A stretch of 64,000 nucleotides of DNA, from positions 19,802,002 to 19,866,001 of the forward strand of contig OY987242.1 of NCBI GenBank assembly GCA_963920765.1, read 5' to 3'. Positions 22,638 to 33,290 of the stretch are shown piece after piece. Both the position numbers and the translations under genes were made by a program. Position 1 is the first letter of the stretch. Each line of letters begins with the position of its first letter. This DNA comes from Ulota crispa. Taxonomy: Eukaryota > Streptophyta > Bryopsida > Orthotrichales > Orthotrichaceae. Below the pieces are notes generated by a model. The model was not told the origin of the DNA. It did not search any database and was given only the letters and a program-made list of their open reading frames with translations.

Positions 22638-23774
22638 ATGGTGTCGTCGGTGGTGATTGGGAGGTATGTCTTTCTGGCGCTGGGATTGACGACGGCTTGC
22701 ACTGTGCTCTACACCTGCATTTCGGACGGCTCTCCATTTCGTTCGGAGCTACTCACCCCGTACTTCCCCCCTACCCTTTCCTCTTTTTTTTGTTGTGAAC
22801 GCTTTGGTCAGAATTATGTGCCACGTGGAGACATGTCGAATTGATATGAAATGAGGAGCTTGGAGTTTATTTGGTTTGAAGCGGGACTCTTAAGCGCCAG
22901 TCACAATGGGGTTGACACAGGTGGATGACCGCCACTCTGATCGACTTCTTCGTCAACGTTGTCGCCATTGCGGTGAGCTTGCAGCTCGCCCTCGAAGATT
23001 TGTTGCTGGATGAAAATTGTTCTCAACCAGAGTTTTGCCTGAACATGGTGTTTATTTAGCTTATGTTGTTTCTTCATTGTGTTGAGTTCTGGTAGGTTGA
23101 TTTGTGCTGAGTGTCAATGTTTGTCTGAATCGCTTTGATATAATGTGGTGCAGGCGTGGGTATGGTATAAAGAATCCAACTTAGCTAGTCGGCTAATATG
23201 GATTGCTCTCCTTGTAGGCTTTGGCAGGTACGCTAAATTAAATTTTGCATACCCTCACACCTTGCTATCTGTTGTATTTCATGTGACTAAATTCTATTAT
23301 CGAGTACCCGGAGGAGGAAACTTAGCCTATTATAGGGTTTCTTCTTTCAGGTTTGATGCTTTAAAAAAAGCCTCGATCCAAGATTTAATGGCCTCTCTAA
23401 AACCATTAACCCTACGGAACGGATTAGGGTTTCTGAGAATGCCAAAATGGCCGTCACGCTGTTCCATTCCACGCAGTGTATCTAAAAGGCCCTAGAACTT
23501 TGCTCTCTGCAGTTTTTCATCAAAGGTTGTAAGAAAATGAAGTACTGTACATAATTAGCCGAATGCATCAGTCTGTCCGCGGCACAGAATGGGCTTTCTA
23601 GTTGATAGTTTGAATTAGGGTTTTCTATGATGTAGTCTGAAAGCAAACATTGTTCATTCTCTGTGCAGCATCACAACTTGCTTGTATGTGGCGATTGAGT
23701 TCTTCAAGATGTCTCCAGACGATCCTGTTCACTACGTGCTACTGAAAGATCGCAACATCAGGTCTGTGCTCTAA
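22638..23774 (+). CDS. DUF1475 family small membrane protein
   Basis: This is a small plant membrane protein of unknown function. The four coding exons are 22638-22759, 22921-22972, 23154-23227 and 23669-23774, all with GT-AG borders and compatible phases, giving 117 residues. Family signatures are clear: a first membrane helix ending in LYTCISDG, then SPFRSELLTPWMTATLIDFF, WVWYKESN, and a third helix followed by GSITTCLYVA and the conserved tail SPDDPVHYVLL. Three hydrophobic segments lie at about residues 7-28, 45-62 and 70-95. The stop TAA at 23772 follows RSVL. A GT at 23761 could be a donor for a further exon, but the tail already matches where the family usually ends. The role is not known and I infer none. 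Confidence 0.85.
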
Positions 23775-24336
23775 CTTAATTTCTCTTCCCCGTTCCTGTT
23801 TTTGAAACCTGTGTTAATCTGGATTAAAATTAAGCTATCGTTTGCAAGATTCAGTGATCGTGTCAATTTCAAACCTTACGCTGCAAAGTACGTTCTGTTG
23901 GGATTTTGTGACAGAAAAGGTGGACGGGTAGCAGCATACTAGGTGCAGCAGACAATGGCCACAACCCAAGCATGTATTGACCATCATGCGGTAATGAGAC
24001 CCAAGTTTTTTATGCTCTGCTCTCTGGACTCCTCAGATCAGAGCCGTGCAGGGTTAACTAGTTTTGCAGAGCTCGTATTGCAGAGCTCGTATAGGAAGAA
24101 TCCTCTGTCAAGATGATCAAAGTTTCAACAAGTGAGGAGTACTCTCGTAAGATTTGGAGACTAGTTAGGTGTCTCGATCACTACAGGGGTCAGGATTGGC
24201 TTGTATGGTACAGACTCTTGCGATGCAATATTTTCATCTTACAAAATCTGCAAAATGGAATATTAAGTTAATGGTCAGCATGTACGCGTTTTCCCATACT
24301 ATGGTTCAGTTCACCTCTCCTGAGTTTATAGAATTA
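23775..24336. other. 3' flank of DUF1475, no gene
   Basis: It presumably holds the 3' untranslated region. No reading frame of note was found, and no polyadenylation signal could be assigned with confidence. Confidence 0.4.
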
Positions 24337-25313
24337 GGGGGGTTTCAGATATGTCGTTTGCAGGCACTTTCGTTCACATGAATGAAATTGGTGAACAAGT
24401 TAGTCAAGCCACTGTTCATGTCCTCGCAATCACCCATTCAAATATCTGAATTGTAGTGAACTACTCACCGCCTTTTCAGCTTTGCTCACAATCACTAATT
24501 CTGTATGGATCCCTTGAACTCCACCATCGTTGCTTCTAATCTAGAACCCTTTGTCTCCACAATTGTCCACTTCTAATCAAGATCTCTTCAACTCAACCAT
24601 TGTTGCTTCTGGCGCATTGCGACTCCTTGAATGACCTTGACTTGTCAATCAACTCTGCATTTGAACTGTGGGCAATTACACAAACAGGCGCGGGTGCGGG
24701 AGCGATAGGGACACAAGCAGAGCTAGTGGGAGAGGCGAGGAAGGAGAGGCTTCAAGTCGTTCACATGTGAACCAGCCATGAGGACCTCTTGGAGGTCCTC
24801 ATGGCTCGTTCACGCGTGAACCACTTGAAGCCTCTCCCTCCTGGCCTCTCCCGTTAGCTCTGCCTGTGTGCTTGTCGCTCCCGCGCCTATTTTTGTTGCT
24901 GCCCGCCTCTTGGCTTTTGCTTCGCGCCTCTAGCTCTTGCTCCACGTCTTTGGCTCTCGCTAGGCGTCTCTAGATAGTTTGGATGCAAAGTTGATTGCTA
25001 AGTCAAGGTCATTCACGGAATTGCAATGCACAAGAAGCAACAATGGTGGAGCTGAAGAGATCTTGATTAGAAGCGAACAATTGTGGAGACAAAGGGTTCT
25101 AGATTAGAAGCGATGATGGTGAAGTTCAAGGGATCCAAATTAGCTTACAAGATTGGTGATTGTGAGCAAAGTTGAAAGGCTGGTGAGTAGTTCATTACAA
25201 TTCGGATATTTGAATGGGTGAATGTGAGGACATGAACGGTGGCTTGACTAACTTGTTCACCAATTTCATTCACGTGAATAAAATTGGTGTTGAACAGCAT
25301 ATCTAAAACCCCC
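24337..25313. mobile_element. 977-base TA-flanked foldback with G-run/C-run termini
   Basis: It begins GGGGGGTTTCAGATATG and ends CATATCTAAAACCCCC, with TA outside each end. The arms are about 440-450 bases each. The centre is an inverted pair around 24787 (GAGGACCTCTTGGAGGTCCTC). Shared arm blocks include TTGGTGAACAAGTTAGTCAA and AATCAAGATCTCTTCA with their inverses. No protein is encoded. The arms are similar enough for the transcript to fold into a long hairpin. Confidence 0.7.
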
Positions 25314-25318
25314 TAATA

Positions 25319-25913
25319 GGGGGTTTCAGATATGTTGTTCACAAGCAATTTTGTTCACTTGAATGAAATTGGTGAACAAGTTAGTCAAGCCATCGTTCAT
25401 GTCCTTGCGATCACCCATTCAAATATTTGAATTGTAGTGAACTACTCACCGCCCTTTCAACTTTGCTCACAATCACTAATTCTGTATGGATCCCTTGAAC
25501 TCCACCATTGTTGCTCCTAATCTGGAACCCTTTGTCTTCACAATTGTCCACTTCTAATCAAGATCTCTTCAGCTCCACCATTGTCGCTTCTTGTGCATTG
25601 CGATTCCTTGAATGACCTTGACCTGGCAATCAACTCTGCATCCAAACTATTTAAAGGTGTGGAGCAAGAGCCAGAGGCTTGGAGCAAGAGTCGAGAGGTG
25701 GGCAACAACACAAACAGGCGTAGGCGCGGGCACGGGCGCTAGAGCAACAGGAACACAATCGGAGCTAGCAAGAGAAACAAGGAGGAAGAGGCTTCATGTC
25801 GTTCACGCATGAACGAGCCAAGAGGACCTCCAGGAGGTCCTCATGACAAGTCACTTTTGTGACTTCACGTTCATCATGAACAAAAACTTGTTCACTAGCA
25901 TTGGTTCACCCCC
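25319..25913. mobile_element. Second, partly deleted copy of the G-run foldback, abutting the first
   Basis: It starts GGGGGTTTCAGATATG only five bases after the first copy. It repeats the first copy's left arm through the central AGGACCTCCAGGAGGTCCT palindrome, then has only a short right part ending GGTTCACCCCC followed by TA. The right arm has therefore largely been lost or replaced. Confidence 0.65.
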
Positions 25914-26661
25914 TAATGCAGTGGTGTTATTCGACCATTTGGCTGTGTATGTGACTTAGTGGGTAACTATCGGTTTAGGACACGGAGCCTCAATCCGGAT
26001 CACTAACCAGGCTTTTTGTATTTGCTATAAATAATTAACATCCTCACACCATCTCACTAAATTTCTCAGGAAGTTGCTGCTGGTCGCACTCTCAGCATTA
26101 TAAATCTCGGTCACCTTCCACTTTAGTTTTTAATCAGCAATTCTACATGGGGCGCCAATTTCATATAATTCGAGCAATGTAACAAATCACTAAACTTATA
26201 CATGGAGTTTCACGAAATCACATGCACGGATCTATCACTGCTATACTCGAACTCGGTTCATGCCACCACTTGTCGGTCGAACTGAATCCTTAGAGAGTAA
26301 TGTGGTTCCTGCCTCAAGTGATTTTAGTCCTGGCACTTCACAGCATGGCCCTAATCTAGTTTATCCTCCCGCTATCACCCTAAATTTGTGTTAACTAGTT
26401 ACATGACAGTATACTAGTATAGGCATGCCATGCAGTTGGAATCTAAGAACTTTAAATTTTTCCACGTCGAGTTAGTAAGCTTGTAGAAAGGGCGCCAAAT
26501 TTCAGGAATCTCGATTAATCTTAGAATCTGCAGTTGCAATACTTTAAGAAAAATGGTTCGTGGAAGCCAACTTTTCTCTTTATTTCGTAAGCTGCGGATT
26601 CGTTCAACGATATGAGTACTGCCTTGCCTTGGGTGGTCATCGCAAGATGGAGATCTTCATC
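25914..26661. other. Intergenic, nothing recognised
   Basis: No exon, RNA gene or repeat border was supported in this stretch. Confidence 0.45.
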
Positions 26662-27050
26662 TTAACCCTTAAACATCGACAGGGACAAAAATTGTCCTCT
26701 GCCAACCAAAAAAACAATCTGAGTTACAGAAAAAAGTTGTTTTTCAGCTAATTTTTTTTTGCAGAAGTGATCATAGACACATGGTGCATCATGGAATGAA
26801 AGGCAAAAAATAATCTCAGCAAATGCACTCATATTTTTCAATAATTCAAATTGTGGGGAGATTCAGAGACACGGTGTTAGGTCTCATGCTACTCATCTTG
26901 CACTTTTCATGAGAGTATCATGTATTGTTGACTTTTGCAATTTTACAAAACAACATTTTAATGGGTGAGCACCTGTCACACCACTGTAGAAACTACTAGA
27001 AATCACTGTAGAGAACAGGCACGGCTACCCATCTGTCGTTCAAGGGTTAA
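26662..27050. mobile_element. TTAA-flanked piggyBac-like non-autonomous element, copy I
   Basis: The element is 389 bases. The left end is TTAACCCTTAAACATCGACA and the right end GTCGTTCAAGGGTTAA. TTAA is present at 26662-26665 and 27047-27050. The right TTAA overlaps the stop codon of the exon-like frame on the minus strand at 27047-27281. It is non-coding. Confidence 0.6.
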
Positions 27051-27281
27051 GGTATGTTATAGGGAACAGCTTTGGACCAGACTTTGGTCCTAACAAGAAG
27101 CTCGAGAACTCCTTTACTGGATTTTACGAGAGCAGAAATAGGGTACAAATCATCCTCAGGAAACTCGTGGAAATGTTCTAAAAGATTTCCAAGTGGAAAT
27201 TCAAACACGACGTTGTTCTGTGCAACTACTTCTGCTATTTCAAAGCCACCTTCAATACGAACCAGAGTGTGTTTACGAGCC
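27047..27281 (-). other. Orphan exon-like reading frame ending at a TTAA insertion site
   Basis: A good splice acceptor (CACTCTTCCAG) precedes 27281. From there the minus strand is open for 77 codons in protein-like sequence (ARKHTLVRIEGG, VVFEFPLGNLLEHFHEFPED, KGVLELLVRTKVW) and stops at TAA 27049-27047 inside the TTAA edge of copy I. I do not recognise the family. No matching upstream exon was found in the roughly 400 bases before the peptidase stop codon. It may be a relict terminal exon of a lost gene, an exon of a gene with a distant start, or an extra 3' exon of the peptidase transcript. Confidence 0.35.
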
Positions 27282-27689
27282 CTGGAAGAGTGTTTGCATA
27301 TGAGTAAAACCAATAACTCAATGCCAAAAAAATTGCCAAGCAATATGGGTGAAAATGCCAATATAGTAGAAAATGATATATTAACGCTTTCAAACCCCGC
27401 ACACTGGGCTGGCTCTTGGAATGTGCACAGATTTGAGAGTTAAAATAACAAAGGTTTGACCTTCCTAATAAATCGAAATGGACAGGCCGGAGTTATACAG
27501 AAAATTCGACTTTTCTGCTTCTGAATCAACTATTGATAAAATCCACGACCTAAGGTACAGCAAAAGGATCACAATCAGTAAATCCTAATTAGATACTTAC
27601 TTCAAATTCCGAAAGGAATGATTATAATACAGAAACTGTTTAAGCTTTCGACTGTTTACTGGTACATTGTTTATCATCTCTATTACAAT

Positions 27690-30600
27690 TTAATACCCCC
27701 CAGAAGCCCAGAAACGACGTTCTGTTAAAGGAAGCCAGCGATAGGGCATGGGACCAGGAGAGGAGAGGTCTCGTTCCGGGCTTTCTTTGTCCGCTAACAT
27801 GGCCAGAGCTTCTATGATACATTCGTCCAACGACGACTGTCCATGTGGGTAGTCATGACACGCTTTATCAGGTTCCAAGCCTCCCCTACAAACCCAAGCC
27901 AGATTCATACGTGCTATCAGGAGTTTGTGGCTGTTGAAGAGACAGGTCTGCACAAATTAAAATTTGTTCCTACAAATCTTACCCCATGTTCAAATTTAGG
28001 AGTATACAAGTAACTCAAAAAACTTCACTTTTCCAGTGCAAGTTTTGCGTTAGTTTATACCTTCTGGAAATATCGTAGTGGGCTGGCGTAAGATACTTAG
28101 CCACCGTGAGTTTCAGGCCACTCCCATCGTCCATAGGGATGTAATACTGTCAAAAAGCAATGAAAAAAATTCAAAACGATTCAAAATAGGAATAACTGTC
28201 ACAAGCGCAGAACATTGTTGAGGAGCTGCCTGAACACCCCTTGGAATTAATGAACAATGAGCCAAAAAAAGAAAGCAGGTTCTTTTGGTGTATAATCTTA
28301 AGCTCATGTTAAGTTTACAAAGGCGGGCGTGGGTAAAATTAGAATATTGCATTTCATTTCATCCAGTCCTTGGTTAGCATCTTTGTATACAAGCTCACCT
28401 AATACTGATTGCACACGCCTGACAATGAAGGAAATTCCTTAAAAAATGAGCCAGTTTTTCAATACTTCGGTGTTCCAGATTTGATTTGTGTCAGTGCAAA
28501 AAGAATGTTAGCTGAACATGATGTGCTTCATATGCGTTATCAGAGTTGAAATATTTGGGTTTCTTAAAGGCAGAACATAGTTGAAGTACCTGGACAACTC
28601 CTTTCCCAAAAGTTCGTTCACCCACAGTGGTGACGCGATGGTTGTCATGAAGCGCCCCTGTCAAGACCTGGTCAGAAACCACCAATGCATCCTTCATTAA
28701 AAAAACTCCAAATTAGAATACGCTAATATGTTCTATGTAGCGTACTTCATGATTTAATGTACCCTGCGCCATAGAGTAACCAATCCCCCTGTTTGATAAA
28801 TAGTGTACCTTAAGACAGGATTACTATCAAGAAGCTTGCTTGCTTTTCAACTAATAGGCACGTAATCAACAAGTAGCCCATGGACGAGTGGCCAACAAAA
28901 GATTTAAAATTCCGTAAATGTTATTAAAAGCATTGAGTGTTACCTCACTGGCACTAGCGCTATCTCGGTTGGTAATAATGGTCAAGGGGGCATGCGAGAG
29001 TGCTCCCGGATGCTTCACAAACACTTCCTTCTGCACGACCCGGGCAGCCATCAAAAAGAAGAAGAAAAGTTTATGTCAATCGATCTCTAATCTAAACAGC
29101 ATTCAGACAACTGCAAGAAGCAGGAGAGAGACGAAGTACTAACCGGCAAGCTCCCAACGGTGTACACAAGATCTTCAATGTCCGCCTCGTTATTTCGGAC
29201 TGTTTCAGTTACATTGCAGCCTTTGCAATCGAGCCACAGTGCCTGCCAAGTTCCATTCCAAACGTATTTAGGCAACGAAGTCGTTTTGGAGATTTTCTAG
29301 TGACCAGGTATACTAAAGGAATGAACTATGATTTACATAGAAAACATGAAGACATACAGCTTTGAAGACCTCATACGTGGCATAGTAAAAAGGATTAGAC
29401 CCAGAATTTTCAGCATTTACTATACATGTGATAAGAGAAGAAACCGAAAGAACAGTAACCACGATCCATCCATACTAGAAACTTAAAAAAGGCATAGATG
29501 TGACATACCGCCATTGCAACGGCTTCCTCGAAGACACCACCAGGGTTGTTACGAAGGTCCAGAACTGCATCCAATATGAAATTCGCCAGATATCAGGAAG
29601 GTTAGGAGTACGGCAAGGCAAGTAACGGAGTAGAAGTTCGTGGGGACAAGGGCGGCAATAGAAGAAGTGAGGAGGAGACTTTAACATAGAGACACCTCGG
29701 ATAGTGAAGAAGTGATTGATGAAGAAAACGAGAATTTTTATAATTGCAGAATACGAGAAGGACATGATTTTTCCTGCCAAAGTTACAGTGATACGCGAAG
29801 TTTTGGCCAGATTCCTTTGGGTCGGTAAACTTTGTAAATAAAACTATGTGCCAAGTTCTAAAAGTGGCTAAGATTGTCCAGAAGAGTTGTAGTTTGTTCA
29901 AGGAATAGCAAGACCTTTGCTATGGAGAAAGGTGATGAACTTACCATAGCCATCAACTCCAAGTGCTTCACCTTCGCGGATTGCTGAGGCCATTGCCTTG
30001 GTTCCCTCGTGTGTGAAGTAAAGAAGACGCAAATACGCAACCATTCGTCCGTTTCCGGCGTCAAGCATACGCATGTTCAAAGGAGGCAAAGGCAAGTTAC
30101 GGCGCTCCACCAGAACTGTTCGTGGGGATGCCGTGGCATTGTCCCCAGCTATCGACAATTCAACCTGCAAGACAGGCAGGCAAGGCCAAACAGCATGACA
30201 CATTAGCACTTTAAGGGGTTCATATGGAAATTTTTCATTGAATCGGTTTTATTTGTTTCTTGACCAACACATGCAACGTTCTTCTTCGTTGATCGTGGTG
30301 ATATGGAATTTAGTTTATAGTTTTTTCACGACGAGGTCAATCAAATCGGACATTTTTCAACCTTGACATCTGTGTCGTGAAGGGGTTAGGGAAAGAGACG
30401 AACCGCGGAGCCAGAGGGACCTCGCAACAGCGCAACAGCCTCGTCTCTGCTCACATCCACCATCGCCATGTTGTCCACTGACACGAGTTTCTCACCACCT
30501 AGAATCCCAGCCTGAGTGTGCCCATACCCAACAGTTTAGAGTCCTCATAATTCAAGTCTGTCTCGGAACCATGCAGATTCGTTATGCATTCATAATAAAA

Positions 30601-33290
30601 CTTCAATACATCTTAGGCTACATTGGGAAACCATTCAAGATCGGGAAGTCGTTGCCTGTTGCCAACCAGCAATCAGTAGTACAGTGCAAAGAGTAAGAAA
30701 ATAAGCATGATTACCCTTGTAAGAAAAATTTATGATTAACACACAGCACTGCTATTTGGATGTTGGGGTGAACGAATTTTCCACACAGAAGTTTTCACTA
30801 CAAAAGAAGAGAGAGTAGCAAAATTAACCTCCTCCGCAGGAGAGCCGGCAAAGGGTGCCACAATGGTGAAGCTTCCGTCTGAAGACCGACCTCCTAGCTG
30901 CAACACACTCCAAGAAACACCTTTACCTCACGCACGACTTCTAAGACAACGTGGAGGAAAGAAAACAGAGAGTAACAACTCATCGTGGTTTGCAAGAGCA
31001 ATGCAAGGAAACAAATTCATAGAGTATCATCCATTCTGCTAAATTTGAGTAGAAAGTTCTGAAAACTGCGTTCATCTCTTGCAACTCTCAACCGATTAGG
31101 TATTGCGGGATTTTGCATGTGATTTTCTGAGTGGTGTGATGGTGGCCGTTACCTCCATGCCCACTCCTGTGTATTGGTGCGCTAGATACTTGATTTCAGA
31201 CGGCAAAGGGTGATATATTGCTAGACGATACTCGTTCGGCACGAGGAAAGAGCTGTACTTGTCACCAAGATGCGCCACCATTTCTTTTATAGCTGCGTAC
31301 CTGAAATTCCAGAGAAGCCCAGAAATCAGATAAAACTTCAAGTAAAACCAACAGAAAATGAAACTGAAATGTATCAATAACTTTTCGAACTGAGAAAAAG
31401 CATGATCAATACGTCTCAGATTTGGTATGAAGGAGCCCGCCGGTTTTGGATAGCGTGCGGTACAACTCGCCTGCCCATTGTGATTGCGAAAAGCTGCAAG
31501 AAGATTCGAACAAACTTTAGATTTGGTACATGGGAAAAGCCATCTTAAAGGACCTGAAAGCAAAAGATAGCGTTTGCAAGCTCAAACGAATGCTCAAATC
31601 TTGACACTTTCGAGACTGTAGCAGAAAAAGAAGGCAACAAGTCCTCGAAAAATCATTTTGCATGCTAGTAGTACCTGCCAAAATGATCATAATAGTCCTG
31701 CAGAGACGTTGTTTCGTTGACGAGTAGTTGACCACACCATGCCCGAAAGAAACATCATTGTCAATTTCACTGAGTCCAGGAGAAATTCCAACCCTCGTGC
31801 TTACATAAACAACATTTATGAAACTTAAACCTCTCCATAATCACCTTCTCTAAAATAAGATATTCTAGTATACACTGTACTCATGCCGTACTATCATTGA
31901 CTGTGGCACACTTGTCACACATTCGAACTAAGGTAAGAGGTTCTAATTGCGATCAGCTCTAGGAACATCTGACATTTTACAAGAAATATCTATGACTGTC
32001 ATTGATGAGTTAGGTAGGCTTAGCATATATTGCTAAGCCTACCTAACTCATCAATGACAGTCATAGATATTTCTTGTAAAATGTCAGATGTTCCTAGAGC
32101 TGATCGAAATTAGAACCTCTTATGTCAGAAAGGAAAAGTTGAGACCCTAATTGGTACGATGAAAGACGTTTAAATATAGTAGAAAATCCATCCCCAGAGG
32201 TATGCTAGAAAACCTAGCTGCACTACTATTGATAGGTTTAGCACGGCTGGGTTTTCTAGAGCACATGTGGCGGATGGGTACTCTACCAATTTCCAAAGTG
32301 ATCATAACTCCCATGGATTTCCAACTTGCAGTACATTAGCATCAGCAGCCATTCAAGCCTCCAACAAGAGATTTCAAGCCATGTAGGGAGGGACGCACAT
32401 TTGAGACGGTCTGCCACACTTGTTCCAGAAGCCTGCAACCACACACCATAAACAATGCACCACAAGTATGATATGAGCCTCTGGCAAAAGAGATGTTCAG
32501 CAAAATAGGCTGCAATGGCAAAAATCGGCAAAAGTCGAGGCGAGCGAGAAGAGCAGAATTCATGGCACCTGCGGTTTCGGACGCACTCCACGCACAGCTT
32601 TTCCTTGTCGGCCACACCATCAACCAAGCGTGCGTACTGGTCCAGTCTTCGCATGCCCATCCACGCATCGCGAGTGTACATCTCTTGCTTGGAGGCTTTG
32701 TCGTCGCGAGCTGCAATGATCTGTCCATAACTGAAGCCCATGCTCTCCCCGGGTCCTTCTCGCATGACATCCACTCCCAGCAACTGGAATCCGCCTCTAA
32801 ACCCTCTCGGGTACCTCAATAGCAGGCTCAACGGCGCTCCAGCACCCCTCGCGGGACGGCCTCCGCCCCAATCGACATCTGACGCCACTTCGACGTGCGA
32901 GGCAGTTTCGACAAATTCGTGAGCTACAGCGGGTGAATTGAGCACCATCCCCAGGCCTCCTATAAGCCCCATCAAGCTTACTATAATACAACGGAAGCCA
33001 CCATAACCTCCCCTTTCTGAGCTCTCATGCAAAGTCCCACAATCCTCGCGGCCCGGATTACATCTTGGGTGTGCACTACACGCAATCCGAAGGCTCCAGT
33101 GTTCCGCAAAAGGATTGAATGTCAAATTGATGACCAATTGCTTTCTCTTCCGATCCTGGTTTGAAAACTTTCCGCTCCTTGAAAAAGAGGCGCTCGATGG
33201 CCATTGGGAAGGTACGCAAGCGGCTGTTGCTCGAAAACTGGAAACAGACAAGAAAATTTGAGCGATTGGGGTCGTCGTCGTCGCCGCCAT
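27690..33290 (-). CDS. Chloroplast (thylakoid lumen) C-terminal processing peptidase, S41A family
   Basis: This is a Ser/Lys-dyad peptidase of the CtpA family, whose plant members trim C-termini of lumen proteins such as the photosystem II D1 precursor. The 14 coding exons on the minus strand are 33290-32569, 32432-32399, 31697-31675, 31493-31413, 31300-31153, 30897-30829, 30511-30404, 30164-29945, 29564-29509, 29242-29144, 29030-28944, 28667-28590, 28146-28061 and 27885-27690. All borders are GT-AG and in phase, giving 668 residues. The N-terminus looks like a bipartite transit peptide: a basic Ser-rich start, then a hydrophobic stretch ending SPAVAHE, with an AxA-type cleavage site near residue 125. 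The CTP core begins at LLEQVWQTVSN. It has a PDZ part (GGRSSDGSFTIVAPFAG to LLRGPSGSA) and the core motif VLDLRNNPGG. The nucleophile Ser is in NRDSASASE, the Lys in TFGKGVVQ, and the C-terminal motif is DDGSGLKLTVAKYLTPAHYDI. About 110 residues between the transit region and the core are unfamiliar to me. Exons 2 and 3 are very short. Exact paralogue assignment is not claimed. Confidence 0.87.
31936..32120. mobile_element. 185-base near-perfect hairpin (TA-flanked MITE) in intron 2 of the peptidase gene
   Basis: The two arms of about 92 bases pair with essentially one visible mismatch. They run from AGAGGTTCTAAT to the inverse ATTAGAACCTCT, with the loop near TAGCATATATTGCTA at 32028. TA lies outside both ends (31934-31935 and 32121-32122). 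The hairpin sits within the 701-base intron 32398-31698 and is transcribed with the gene, so the pre-mRNA can form a long perfect duplex. Arms this intact indicate a recent insertion or selection on the hairpin. Confidence 0.75.

Noticed and set aside
30209..30390. Possible TTAA element (TTAAGGGGTT and GAAGGGGTTAG) in a peptidase intron
   Set aside because: Both ends read in the same direction rather than inverted, and the second lacks TTAA.
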